Origin: an uncultured Bacilli bacterium
GTDB taxonomy: Bacteria; Bacillota_I; Bacilli_A; RF39; UBA660
Assembly (NCBI GenBank): GCA_947629285.1
Contig: CANRDA010000010.1
Span: 1-18,748, forward strand
DNA: 18,748 bases
Reading direction: 5' to 3'
Shown here: positions 6,398 through 14,299 of the stretch, in pieces
Position numbering within the stretch: the stretch's first letter is position 1
Layout of the letters: each line of letters starts with the position of its first letter
Position numbers and translations under genes: made by a program
Notes under the pieces: model-generated
Database searches by the model: none
Told to the model about the DNA's origin: nothing
The model's input: the letters and a program-made list of their open reading frames with translations, nothing else

Positions 6398-7935
6398 TTA
6401 TTAAATTCCTCTATTATGTCATCAGCAAAAATATTAAGTTTATTAGTTTTAGCTTTTTTTAGTAATTCAGAAATGCAATTTATATTTTCTTTAAATAATA
6501 ACGTTTTATTGTATTTGCAAACATCTAAAAATAAATATGTCAATATGTTATTTGCGAATCTTTCTCTATCTTTCTCATAATCAGTTGGATTTTCGGATAA
6601 GTAACTTTTGCTTATATAATAAGCAGATAAAACTTTATCTTCATAATCATATAGATTATTTTGTGATTTTAAAATTTTATTATTTAAAACTGTTCTAAAT
6701 TTACCCCATGTTAAATCTCCATATCCTTTAATATATAATTTATCAATTTCAGCATCATCTTCATCTAGTACCCAAATAGTATCCCATCTTCTTTGGAATG
6801 CTGAATCTAATGGCATTGTGTTTTGGTCAGTAGAATTCATAGTAGCTATAATAGATAAATTATTAGGTATTTTTATCTTTTTAGTTGGTTCATTATAAAT
6901 AAATTTTGCAAGTAACGCATGACTTATTTCATATTTACTTTCACCGTTATTATTAACACGGTCTAATAACACAAATATATCACCAAATATAGCAGCTGCA
7001 TTTCCTCTATTTATTTCTTCTATTATTAAATAGAAATTACTTTGAGGATTATCAATTGCCCTTTTTAATATATTTGAAAATGGTCCAGGTACAAAATCAT
7101 ATTTAATCTCATCATTATCAGTAATAGGCATTATACTTCCTATAAAATTACTAGCTGTATATTCAGGATGAAAAGTTACTACTTCATATTTTCTACTATC
7201 AACCATTTTGGTGTTGCCATCTTCATCTTTTACAGTTAAATACATATTATGTACTTTATGAGATTTTCCACATCCAGGAGGCCCAACATAAATTATGTTT
7301 GTGCCAGATATTTTTTTATCATTAGCTATAGGATTTTCAATTTCATTTAAGTATGAATTATCAGATACTTTAAAACTAGAAAAATATGATTTATTTAAGT
7401 ATTTAAGATAAAGCGAACCTAAATATTCTAAGTCATTTCTAACAGATTCATCGATAATATTACTAACAGGGATATTTTTAGAAACAATAATAGCATCATG
7501 AAAGTCATTAGGGGCATAGTTAAAACCTCTTTTTAGCATAGGTTCTATTTTTTTAAAGCCTAAAACATAATCTGCTCTTTTAGCAAACATTTCTTTTCTA
7601 CCATATTTACTGCTTCCAAAGCCAATCCACAATTCAAGTAATTTATCATTTCTATTAAATGAAATACCTATGTATAATCCTGTTGTACCCTTTTTATTTT
7701 TTTCATCATGAATTTGAATCCAAGGTGCTTCTGAATAATTGTATTCTGGTCCTGGTTTAAATGTTGTAATTAAATCGTTAATAGCAAATACCTCAGGTAC
7801 ACTTTCTTTTACCTCTTTAAATTTTTTAAGATTTTTTATTCTATTCTTTTTCATGTTTTTAGAATCACGATATTGTTCTAATATATCATCGTTATAGTTT
7901 TCTATCATGTATTCAGCAAATTTTTTTATTGTCAT
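6394..7935 (-). CDS. mcrB: McrB-like GTPase with MrcB N-terminal domain
   Basis: AAA+ motor of a McrBC-type restriction system, 513 residues. Residues 1-180 resemble the MrcB N-terminal domain (DUF3578; APWIQIHDEKN... at 70-80), which probably reads modified DNA. The motor follows: Walker A GPPGCGKS at 218-225, the McrB-type Walker B and signature IIEEINRGNAAAIFGDI at 304-320, the MNSTD motif (366-370) that McrB uses to choose GTP, and an arginine pair, RRW, at 382-384. I chose the ATG at 7935 because AAGGAG lies 9 bases upstream; an open frame continues to 7974 through the promoter. It is followed by mcrC with a 4-base overlap. A strong promoter flanked by repeated TGCATGT boxes suggests tight control. 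Confidence 0.93.
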   Translation of the reverse strand: MTIKKFAEYMIENYNDDILEQYRDSKNMKKNRIKNLKKFKEVKESVPEVFAINDLITTFKPGPEYNYSEAPWIQIHDEKNKKGTTGLYIGISFNRNDKLLELWIGFGSSKYGRKEMFAKRADYVLGFKKIEPMLKRGFNYAPNDFHDAIIVSKNIPVSNIIDESVRNDLEYLGSLYLKYLNKSYFSSFKVSDNSYLNEIENPIANDKKISGTNIIYVGPPGCGKSHKVHNMYLTVKDEDGNTKMVDSRKYEVVTFHPEYTASNFIGSIMPITDNDEIKYDFVPGPFSNILKRAIDNPQSNFYLIIEEINRGNAAAIFGDIFVLLDRVNNNGESKYEISHALLAKFIYNEPTKKIKIPNNLSIIATMNSTDQNTMPLDSAFQRRWDTIWVLDEDDAEIDKLYIKGYGDLTWGKFRTVLNNKILKSQNNLYDYEDKVLSAYYISKSYLSENPTDYEKDRERFANNILTYLFLDVCKYNKTLLFKENINCISELLKKAKTNKLNIFADDIIEEFNK

Positions 7936-7954
7936 AGTATATTTCTCCTTCTTA

Positions 7955-8066
7955 ACATGCATATAATATAACATTATTTTAATTTTGTCAATACTTTTTA
8001 CATGCTTTTATCATTTGCATGTATTTTTGCATGTTTAATAACATGTAAAAATGTATAAAATGTATA
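7955..8066 (-). promoter_or_regulatory. mcrBC promoter with repeated TGCATGT-type boxes
   Basis: The promoter on the minus strand is TTGACA (7986-7991), 17 bp, TATTAT (7963-7968), essentially consensus. Around it the plus strand shows ACATGCA at 7955-7961, ACATGC at 8000-8005, TGCATGT at 8016-8022 and 8028-8034, ACATGT at 8041-8046, and two ATGTATA at 8051-8057 and 8060-8066. ACATGC (8000-8005) and GCATGT (8017-8022) form an inverted repeat with an 11-base gap. The boxes upstream are spaced about 10-13 bp. This looks like an operator array for a repeating or oligomeric regulator; the regulator is unknown. Confidence 0.7.
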
Positions 8067-8263
8067 GTGGTATTTTAAAAGTCAGTTGTACTTTAACTGA
8101 TTATTCGTCTTTGCATGAAATAATATTAAAGAAAGGACAATAAAATTGTTGTTTTTTATTATACTTTGTTTTAACAGAGTGGTGTACTATGGTATTATAA
8201 TTGTTTTGCCTACAAAAAAGAAGGTTTTTGTACCTGCTTTATTGAAAATTTCAAAATATTGTA
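8067..8263. other. Non-coding gap between the DUF2828-like gene and the mcrBC regulatory array
   Basis: No coding frame is convincing. A 6-bp hairpin (8082-8087 with 8095-8100) precedes CTTTT on the minus strand and could be a weak terminator for the DUF2828-like gene. One more TGCATG lies at 8112-8117. A short AGGT/ACCT hairpin lies near 8222-8235. I see nothing else. Confidence 0.4.
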
Positions 8264-9706
8264 TTAACCATTAGTGTTTAACATTTCAAGATAAATTGAA
8301 AGTTTATCTAACATTACATCTTTTGGTGAATATTTATCAAGTGTTAAAACATTACTTAATATATTTGTTGAAAAACCACTAATCATTGCTACATCATTTT
8401 CAAACTTAGTTGTTGGAACTCCATTTGTAGAACCTGCAACATTCCAAAAGATAATTGTTGGAAGTTTGTATCCTGATTCAGTAAATGCTTTTTTCCAACC
8501 GTTAAAATTTGTTCCAGTTGTTGAATGAACGCCACTATCAAATTCCATATCAGAAATTATTAAAATTTGCTCTGGCAATTCTCTTTGTTTAAGATTGTTT
8601 TCCTGAGCCGTTTTCAAAATTAATTCAAAAACTTTATCTATATCTGTATTCCAAGCATTTATTTGTTGCATGTTATGAACCTTTTCTAATAATGAATTTC
8701 CCTTTACTTCTTGCAATGTAGGTTTTTCTGAGAAAGTTATAAAATGATTCTTAAAAAATCCCTCATTCCTTTCTGCAATATACAAAGCAAGTCCAACAGA
8801 TGTGCAATATGGTATCGCACCATATGATATCATTGACCCTGATGTGTCAGCAACTACAAGAAGATTTTTTGATTTTGAATCTATGATTTCCTTTTGATTT
8901 TTCCACATTAAATCATATAATTGTGTATCACAATCTTGTCCAAATATTATTTTTTTGATTATTTCATATGAGAACATACCTGTTGTATTAATTTTATTTT
9001 TACCTTTTGCAACTGAATCTTTGTATTGTTTAAATTTTTCAGGCATATTTTTAGTATATGATTCATTATATTTAATTATAGCCTTAGAAGGTATTTTTGA
9101 AAAATCTATATTGTCATATTCCCTGTTAGTAAGATTTTTTTCAACTAGGTTAAGTTTACTTCTAAGATTAGATAATGTTGTTCTATATTCTTTTTCAGAC
9201 ATATTTAAAGCTTTCATTAACTTTTTAGCTACCAAGTTATTAATTCCATGTGTTCTATGAGATGGTAACCATTTAGCTAGTAAAGATGGAATCTCAGATT
9301 CTTTATCTAATTCAAGTTGTTTTTTTATTAAATCTACCGTTTCTTTTTCTATTGGTGTATCTAATCCTACAAGCACATAATCATATCTTCCTAATTCACT
9401 AATAAATGGCAATATTCTTAATGCATATTCAGGATAATTTTTACATAATGAATTATATATAATCTTAAATAGTCTTCTTTCTCCTTTGCCATTTCTAATA
9501 TCAAGAATATATAGCAAATTTGCTAAAGCTAAATTAGTGTCCTCATTTAATGCATTATTAAATAATCTAATAATATTATCTTCATTATTAAATCTTGTAA
9601 GCATAGTAAAAACATCTAAATTGCTGTCATATGTTGTAGCATAATATTCAGAACCTTTCGTATTCGTTATAGTATTGTTTTTTTTCATTCCATCTAATAA
9701 GTTCAT
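8264..9706 (-). CDS. DUF2828-like TROVE/vWA-domain protein
   Basis: 480-residue cytoplasmic protein with the layout of the DUF2828 family, related in build to Ro60/TROVE proteins: an all-helical N-terminal part and a C-terminal von Willebrand A domain. Conserved blocks are RNGKGERRLF (71-80), ELGRYDYVL (104-112), SEIPSLLAKWLPS (137-149) and EKEYRTTLSNLRSKLNLVEK (171-190). The vWA metal site is complete: DTSGS (287-291), T354 and D386. Ro60 proteins bind small structured RNAs through the helical ring; whether this family does is not known to me. The ATG at 9706 has GGAGGTG 6 bases upstream. It has its own promoter (9812-9841) and a leader with inverted repeats. It sits between mcrBC and a small HTH gene on the same strand, suggesting a defence or stress role. 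Confidence 0.85.
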   Translation of the reverse strand: MNLLDGMKKNNTITNTKGSEYYATTYDSNLDVFTMLTRFNNEDNIIRLFNNALNEDTNLALANLLYILDIRNGKGERRLFKIIYNSLCKNYPEYALRILPFISELGRYDYVLVGLDTPIEKETVDLIKKQLELDKESEIPSLLAKWLPSHRTHGINNLVAKKLMKALNMSEKEYRTTLSNLRSKLNLVEKNLTNREYDNIDFSKIPSKAIIKYNESYTKNMPEKFKQYKDSVAKGKNKINTTGMFSYEIIKKIIFGQDCDTQLYDLMWKNQKEIIDSKSKNLLVVADTSGSMISYGAIPYCTSVGLALYIAERNEGFFKNHFITFSEKPTLQEVKGNSLLEKVHNMQQINAWNTDIDKVFELILKTAQENNLKQRELPEQILIISDMEFDSGVHSTTGTNFNGWKKAFTESGYKLPTIIFWNVAGSTNGVPTTKFENDVAMISGFSTNILSNVLTLDKYSPKDVMLDKLSIYLEMLNTNG

Positions 9707-9719
9707 AAGAACACCTCCA

Positions 9720-9800
9720 TTTTATTTAAAAGGAACAAGCCACAAATAATTCCTTATAAATAATACATTTTTTGTTTGCTGTTAGTGGCTTTATTAACAA
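9720..9800 (-). promoter_or_regulatory. Leader of the DUF2828-like gene with alternative hairpins
   Basis: Minus-strand AAGCCAC (9785-9791) pairs perfectly with GTGGCTT (9737-9743) across about 41 bases. A second hairpin, AAGGAA near 9750-9755 with TTCCTT at 9730-9735, runs into TTTTAAAT and shares the region containing GTGGCTT in its loop. The two folds compete, as in an attenuator, but the second stem is short and weak. Confidence 0.35.
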
Positions 9801-9811
9801 GACTCAATTAC

Positions 9812-9841
9812 ACTATAATTAAGTGTTTAATCTATATTCAA
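9812..9841 (-). promoter_or_regulatory. Putative promoter of the DUF2828-like gene
   Basis: Minus-strand TTGAAT (9836-9841), an 18-bp spacer and TATAGT (9812-9817). The -10 lies within a small inverted repeat, ACACT-7-AGTGT (9810-9826), which could be an operator. Transcription would start near 9805, giving a leader of about 100 nt. Confidence 0.55.
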
Positions 9842-9899
9842 TAATTGTTGCTTTTGCTGTATGAGACTTTTTCCTTTTACATATTTATTGTATAACAAA

Positions 9900-9953
9900 T
9901 TAAAAATAAAAAGGTCGCTGTAAAAGCGACAAAAAAATACTGTTATAAAACAG
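9900..9953 (-). terminator. Tandem terminators after the HTH gene
   Basis: Two hairpins follow each other on the minus strand. The first, CTGTT/AACAG at 9940-9953, overlaps the last codons and stop of the gene and is followed by seven T. The second, GTCGCT/AGCGAC at 9914-9930 with a 5-base loop, is followed by CTTTTTATTTTT. The second is the stronger. Confidence 0.85.
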
Positions 9954-10311
9954 CATTCACGTAAGTATAGAGATAATCGTTTACGATATTAATATCATAA
10001 ATACCATTATCCAAGCAGTATGCAATAACTAAGTCAAATTTACTATTACTTAAGGAATAGCCAGCACTATTTAACAATTTGTTAAAGTTGTCCTTACTTA
10101 AACCTAAAGCAAAGCATAATTTGATAATTACATTCCTTCTAGGAATATAATCACTACTACATCTGATTTTAGAAAATAATTTTCTATCTATATTTACTTT
10201 TTTATAAATCTCGGAATCTTTAACGCACTTTTCATCAATATAAGAGAAAAGAACTTCATTAAAGGTCTTTGATTCACTGTGACTTAAATAGTCTTTACAA
10301 CTTTCTTTCAT
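9943..10311 (-). CDS. Small helix-turn-helix-like protein
   Basis: 122-residue, mainly helical protein. Residues from about 17 to 75 (NEVLFSYIDEKCVKDSEIYKKVNIDRKLFSKIR and RRNVIIKLCFALGLSKDNF, in pieces) read as an XRE-type helix-turn-helix: a first helix, the DSEIYKKVNI turn, a recognition helix around RKLFSKIR, then two packing helices. The C-terminal part SKFDLVIAYCLDNGIYDI is a recurring tail in this Bacillota family. The role is probably DNA binding or regulation. AGGAGG lies exactly 6 bases before the ATG at 10311, so I prefer that start; the same frame extends to an ATG at 10374 (143 residues) with a weaker AGGA site, and cannot be excluded. It precedes the DUF2828-like gene but is separated from it by two terminators and a promoter. 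It is a candidate regulator for the nearby operators. Confidence 0.75.
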   Translation of the reverse strand: MKESCKDYLSHSESKTFNEVLFSYIDEKCVKDSEIYKKVNIDRKLFSKIRCSSDYIPRRNVIIKLCFALGLSKDNFNKLLNSAGYSLSNSKFDLVIAYCLDNGIYDINIVNDYLYTYVNAVL

Positions 10312-10441
10312 ATGAAACCTCCTATTATTTAATAATTCCTTTTCACACAGTTCATTTAGTGTGTCCTTAATCATAAGGCTAATTCCTTACAACTATTCAT
10401 ATAGGATTTTCATTTTTCCATATAAAATATTTAAATCACAA

Positions 10442-10493
10442 AGTTGATTTCTCAACTCGTTAATAATATAACACATTTTATAAATTTTTTCAA
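10442..10493 (-). promoter_or_regulatory. Promoter and 5' hairpin of the HTH gene
   Basis: Minus-strand TTGAAA (10488-10493), 17 bp and TATATT (10465-10470). Right at the expected start lies AGTTGA/TCAACT (10442-10457), a 6-bp hairpin with a 4-base loop that could stabilise the mRNA end or serve as an operator. The leader to 10311 is about 145 nt. Confidence 0.6.
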
Positions 10494-10497
10494 TTAT

Positions 10498-10795
10498 TTT
10501 TTCATACTGATAATGTCAATAAATTTTTGGACAAAGTGTAATTTCACTTTTTAAATTTTTATTATATTTTCTATTTACTGTAATATGATATTCACTTGAA
10601 ACTGACTGGCAAATTTTTAATGTTTCATAAAAATTTAAAAATGTTAACATACTTTTTCGTTAACATTTCTTTTAATTTTAAATAATTTAATTTTTAAGAA
10701 TAACTAGCACTTATTTTATCATTATTTCTAAAGCAATGAATATAAGAGATTACCTACATTAGTTTAATCTTAATTGTATAGTTTTCATTGCTTAA
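10498..10795. other. Gene-free stretch with three inverted repeats
   Basis: No plausible ORF. It holds AAATTTTTA/TAAAAATTT (10611-10619 with 10628-10636), a 10-bp palindromic hairpin (10639-10648 with 10659-10668) built on GTTAAC, and a nested hairpin at 10731-10793. The GTTAAC hairpin has T-rich flanks on both strands and may act as a weak bidirectional terminator for the KilA-N remnant. Confidence 0.5.
10731..10793 (-). repeat. 63-bp nested inverted repeat next to the KilA-N remnant
   Basis: Outer arms AAGCAATGAA (10731-10740) and TTCATTGCTT (10784-10793) match perfectly over 10 bp. Inner arms AGATTA (10747-10752) and TAATCT (10765-10770) match over 6 bp with a 12-base loop. The element ends 2 bases from the KilA-N stop. 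No T tract follows, so it is not a standard terminator; it may be a structured RNA or a small mobile-element remnant. Confidence 0.6.
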
Positions 10796-11654
10796 TTAGT
10801 TATTCTCATTAACTTGTTTTTGCAATAATTCTAAATCCTTAAGACTTTTGTTATCTTTTAATGCTTCCATTTGTCTTCTTGCTGAATCGTTTAATCTAAT
10901 AGGTCTTTCTCTTTGAGGGACTTTTTCTTCAATTAATTCTGCTTTTGTATTTTGTAAATTATTTAAAATTACTAAATGAAGTAAATCTGTATAATCTCTA
11001 ATATTACCTTTTAAGTTAGGATTCTTATCTCTCCATTCTTTAGCAGTCATCCCAAATAGTGCTACATTCAATACATCAGCTTCTTCAGCATACACGAATT
11101 GTTTTTGTTTTTCAGTTAAAGTTGGAACTATGCATTTCTTAATTGCATCTGTATGAACAACATAATTAACTTTTGATAAAAGTCTAGTTGCACTCCACTC
11201 AATTTTATATTGATAAGCCTCATTTGTTTTTAATCTTTCGAATTCAGTTATTAAGTATAATTTAAATTCTGAGCCAACTGGCAAATTCAAAAGCAATATC
11301 TGGATGAGCAAAAGTTCCACCATTATATCTTCCTTGTTTTGAAATTACGCCAATGGCATTTGTTGATGTAATCCATTTTTTTGGAGTCATCACAAAAGCG
11401 TTTGTCCCTGATTCATTTTTAAACCCATCGAATTCGACGGAATTAAAATTTGGATTATTTATATTCTCCCACGTTCCTAAGAAAAGAATTGTATTTGTAG
11501 TTCTCATCCAGTTTTGAATTATATAGTCAGTTCTTTCTTTATCTTTATATCGTGCTAAATCGGTCAAAGAAATATAATTTACATTACCAACTCGCATTAT
11601 TCCAATTTTATTTTCTTTTACAACAATTTCAGTTGTTATTATATCTGTTTTCAT
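10796..11654 (-). pseudogene. KilA-N domain protein, broken by a frameshift
   Basis: KilA-N domain protein of phage or mobile-element type, split into two frames. The first frame runs from ATG 11654 (GGGGG 6-7 bases upstream) with IMRVGNVNYISLTDLARYKD, the DNA-binding core and FAHPDIAFEFASWL, and stops at 11262. The second frame picks up directly with SEFKLYLITEFERLK and continues to 10796. Intact relatives read FASWLSxEFKLYLI without a break, so a small insertion or deletion sits near 11268-11276. Joined, the protein would be about 280 residues, with a C-terminal region (VYAEEADVLNVALFGMTAKEW) seen in the same family. No slippery run is present at the junction, so programmed frameshifting is unlikely. 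Decay or a sequencing error are the options. Confidence 0.85.
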
Positions 11655-11677
11655 TTTAATCCCCCTTTTTACATATG

Positions 11678-11706
11678 GTAGTATGCATAATTTGTATACA
11701 TACTAC
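11678..11706. repeat. 12-bp inverted repeat between secA and the KilA-N gene
   Basis: Arms 11678-11689 and 11695-11706 (GTAGTATGCATA and TATACATACTAC) pair over 12 bp with one G-T and a 5-base loop. On the plus strand TTGTTTTT follows; on the minus strand there is no T tract. It sits 24 bp before the KilA-N start, so it may be the KilA-N operator or a terminator acting on antisense transcripts. Confidence 0.6.
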
Positions 11707-11717
11707 TTGTTTTTCCT

Positions 11718-14207
11718 TTATTTACCACAGCAATTTTTATACTTCTTACCTGACCCACATGGGCATGGTTCATTTCTACCTATTTTCTTAACTCTTTTAG
11801 GTGCAGCAGTTTTGGTCTTATCTTTTGTTTCGTTAGTAACACCCTCTGCTACTTTCTTACGCTCACTATTTTGTCTTACTTCTGCTTTAAGTAAATAAGT
11901 AGTTGTTTGTGCGTCTATCTTAGCAAGTAATTCGTCAAATAACTCATAACCTTCAGTTTTATATTCTCTAAGAGGGTTATTTTGTGCATAACTTCTTAAA
12001 TGAATTCCCTCTCTTAAATGAGCCATAGTATTGATGTGTTCCATCCAATGTGTATCTATAACTCTTAAAGTAATTGCTTTTTCAAATTCATTTGTTACTT
12101 CCTCAGGTATCTTCTTTACTTTTTCTTCATATTCTAAAGATAATTTTTCATATAAGTAATCTACTATCTCTTCAGAACTCTTGTATTCTATTTCATCAAA
12201 TGTAACTTTATGTTTTAATAAATCGTTAATAGTTTCTAATATCTCTGATTTATCATTTCTACTTAAGTTATCATTTTCATCAAAGTGAGAATAAACTACA
12301 TCACTTACATAATTTTTAAATGTTTCTAAAGTAGATTCGTGAATTGATTCCATATCTAGTATTTGATTTCTCTTATCATAAATAATATTTCTTTGTTCGT
12401 TTATAACATCATCGTATTCAAGTAAAGTCTTTCTCATATCGAAGTTATTTCCTTCAACTCTTTTTTGAGCAGATTCTATTGAATTAGATAACATTTTATT
12501 TCTAATTGATACATCTTCACTAAATCCAACTCTTTGAAGCATTAATTTAGCTCTATCAGTACCAAATCTTACCATTAAGTCATCTTCAAATGATACACAG
12601 AATTGACTCTCACCTGGGTCTCCTTGACGTCCTGAACGACCTCTTAACTGATTGTCTATACGTCTTGATTCATGTCTTTCAGTACCGATTACAAATAGTC
12701 CTCCAAGAGCTTTTACCTCATCGGTCAATTTAATATCTGTACCACGTCCAGCCATATTAGTTGCTATTGTAACTGCACCTTTTTCACCAGCCTTAGCAAT
12801 TATCTCAGCTTCTCTTGCATGGTTTTTAGCATTTAACACTTCGTGTGGTATTCTCATTTTCTTAAGTCTTTCACTTATAAGTTCACTAGTTTCAACTGCT
12901 ATTGTACCAACTAAAACTGGTTGTCCTGTTGCATGACGCTCTTTTATTTCGTTAACTATTGCTTTATATTTACCTTCTTTAGTTGCAAACAACAAATCTC
13001 CATAATCTTTACGAATAACAGGTTTATTAGTTGGAACTTGTATAACATACATGTTATATATATCTCTAAACTCTTCCTCTTCTGTTTTAGCAGTACCTGT
13101 CATTCCTGATAGTTTTTTATACATTCTAAATAAGTTTTGGAATGTAATAGTAGCTAAAGTCTTAGTCTCTTCATTTATTGTTACCCCTTCTTTAGCCTCT
13201 ATTGCTTGGTGCAGACCATCTGAATAAGCACGACCTTGCATAAGTCTTCCTGTAAATGGGTCAACTATTACTATCTTACCATCGTTTACTACATAATCTA
13301 CATCTAGTTTCATCGCATAGTTTGCCTTTAACGCTTGATTTATAAAGTGAACTAAATTAGTATGACTTATATCGTATAAGTTATCAACACCAAAAGCCTT
13401 CTCTGCTTTTTCTATACCTGTTTGGTCTAGTGAGACTGCTTTAGTCTTTTCATCGTATATATATCCTTCGTTTTCTTTTAAACTTTTAGCAAATTTATCT
13501 GTTTGCATATATAAATTAGCAGACTTCATAAATCCACCAGATATAATAAGTGGAGTTCTTGCTTCATCTATTAATACTGAGTCTACCTCATCAATAATTG
13601 CAAAATTATATGGTCTAGCAACTCTATCTGATGCTTTTACTACCATGTTATCTCTTAGATAGTCAAATCCTATTTCATTATTAGTTGAATATAATATATC
13701 ACAGTTATATTGCTCTTTCTTTTCACTTGGAGTAAGTTCTCTTAAGTTTACTCCAACAGTAAGTCCTAAAAATCTATAGATTTCACCCATCCAGTTCGCA
13801 TCACGGTTAGCTAGGTATTCATTAACTGTAATTATATGTACACCCTCACCAGTTAGTGCGTTTAAATAAGCAGGCATTGTAGAAGTTAAGGTTTTACCTT
13901 CACCTGTTTTCATCTCAGCAATATTACCATAGTGTATCGCAAGACCACCTAGTATTTGTACATAGAATGGTTTCTCCCCAATAACACGGTAAGCTGCCTC
14001 TCTTGCAGTTGCGAATGCCTCTACTTTTATATCTTCTAGGGTTTCTCCGTTTGCAAGTCTTTCTTTAAATTCTTTAGTTTTATCCTTTAATTTTTTATCA
14101 GATAATTTAGAGTACTCTTCATCTAAAGCAATTACTTCATCAGCAATCTTTTTAAACTTTTCTAACTCTTTATTTTCATGATTAAATAAGTTTTTAAATA
14201 ATCCCAT
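11718..14207 (-). CDS. secA: Preprotein translocase ATPase SecA
   Basis: SecA, the ATP-driven motor that pushes unfolded preproteins through SecYEG. The 829 residues contain every landmark: Walker A MKTGEGKT (99-106), Walker B DEVDS (206-210) followed by VLIDEARTPLIISG, the preprotein cross-linking region, LSGMTGTAKTEEEEF, the second nucleotide-binding fold with NMAGRGTDIKL and QLRGRSGRQGDPG, and the helical scaffold. It ends in a zinc-binding tail with C815, C817, C826 and C827 (EPCPCGSGKKYKNCCGK), where the last ligand is Cys rather than the common His. The ATG at 14207 has AAAGGAG 8 bases upstream. It follows hpf, a frequent neighbour in Bacillota; prfB, often next, is absent here, and the accessory genes begin instead. 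Confidence 0.99.
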   Translation of the reverse strand: MGLFKNLFNHENKELEKFKKIADEVIALDEEYSKLSDKKLKDKTKEFKERLANGETLEDIKVEAFATAREAAYRVIGEKPFYVQILGGLAIHYGNIAEMKTGEGKTLTSTMPAYLNALTGEGVHIITVNEYLANRDANWMGEIYRFLGLTVGVNLRELTPSEKKEQYNCDILYSTNNEIGFDYLRDNMVVKASDRVARPYNFAIIDEVDSVLIDEARTPLIISGGFMKSANLYMQTDKFAKSLKENEGYIYDEKTKAVSLDQTGIEKAEKAFGVDNLYDISHTNLVHFINQALKANYAMKLDVDYVVNDGKIVIVDPFTGRLMQGRAYSDGLHQAIEAKEGVTINEETKTLATITFQNLFRMYKKLSGMTGTAKTEEEEFRDIYNMYVIQVPTNKPVIRKDYGDLLFATKEGKYKAIVNEIKERHATGQPVLVGTIAVETSELISERLKKMRIPHEVLNAKNHAREAEIIAKAGEKGAVTIATNMAGRGTDIKLTDEVKALGGLFVIGTERHESRRIDNQLRGRSGRQGDPGESQFCVSFEDDLMVRFGTDRAKLMLQRVGFSEDVSIRNKMLSNSIESAQKRVEGNNFDMRKTLLEYDDVINEQRNIIYDKRNQILDMESIHESTLETFKNYVSDVVYSHFDENDNLSRNDKSEILETINDLLKHKVTFDEIEYKSSEEIVDYLYEKLSLEYEEKVKKIPEEVTNEFEKAITLRVIDTHWMEHINTMAHLREGIHLRSYAQNNPLREYKTEGYELFDELLAKIDAQTTTYLLKAEVRQNSERKKVAEGVTNETKDKTKTAAPKRVKKIGRNEPCPCGSGKKYKNCCGK

Positions 14208-14234
14208 GTCTCATTCTCCTTTGTATATATATCT

Positions 14235-14240
14235 ATTTTA
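14235..14240 (-). promoter_or_regulatory. Putative extended -10 of secA
   Basis: Minus-strand TGATAAAAT gives an extended -10 (TAAAAT at 14235-14240) between the hpf terminator and secA. No convincing -35 is present. Confidence 0.35.
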
Positions 14241-14271
14241 TCAAAAAAATGGGTAAAATAATAGTTATTTT

Positions 14272-14299
14272 GAAAAAAATAGGCAGTAAAACCTATTTT
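14272..14299 (-). terminator. Intrinsic terminator of hpf, containing its stop codon
   Basis: Minus-strand AAAATAGG (14292-14299) pairs with CCTATTTT (14276-14283) over 8 bp with an 8-base loop, then T-rich sequence. The TAG stop of hpf lies in the left arm. Confidence 0.7.

Noticed and set aside
8955..9260. Plus-strand ORF of 101 codons inside the DUF2828-like gene
   Set aside because: It is antisense to conserved sequence, and its leucine/serine-rich translation is the usual shadow of a lysine/glutamate-rich gene.
12652..13109. Two plus-strand ORFs inside secA
   Set aside because: Both are antisense to highly conserved SecA motifs and show no start signals or known domains.
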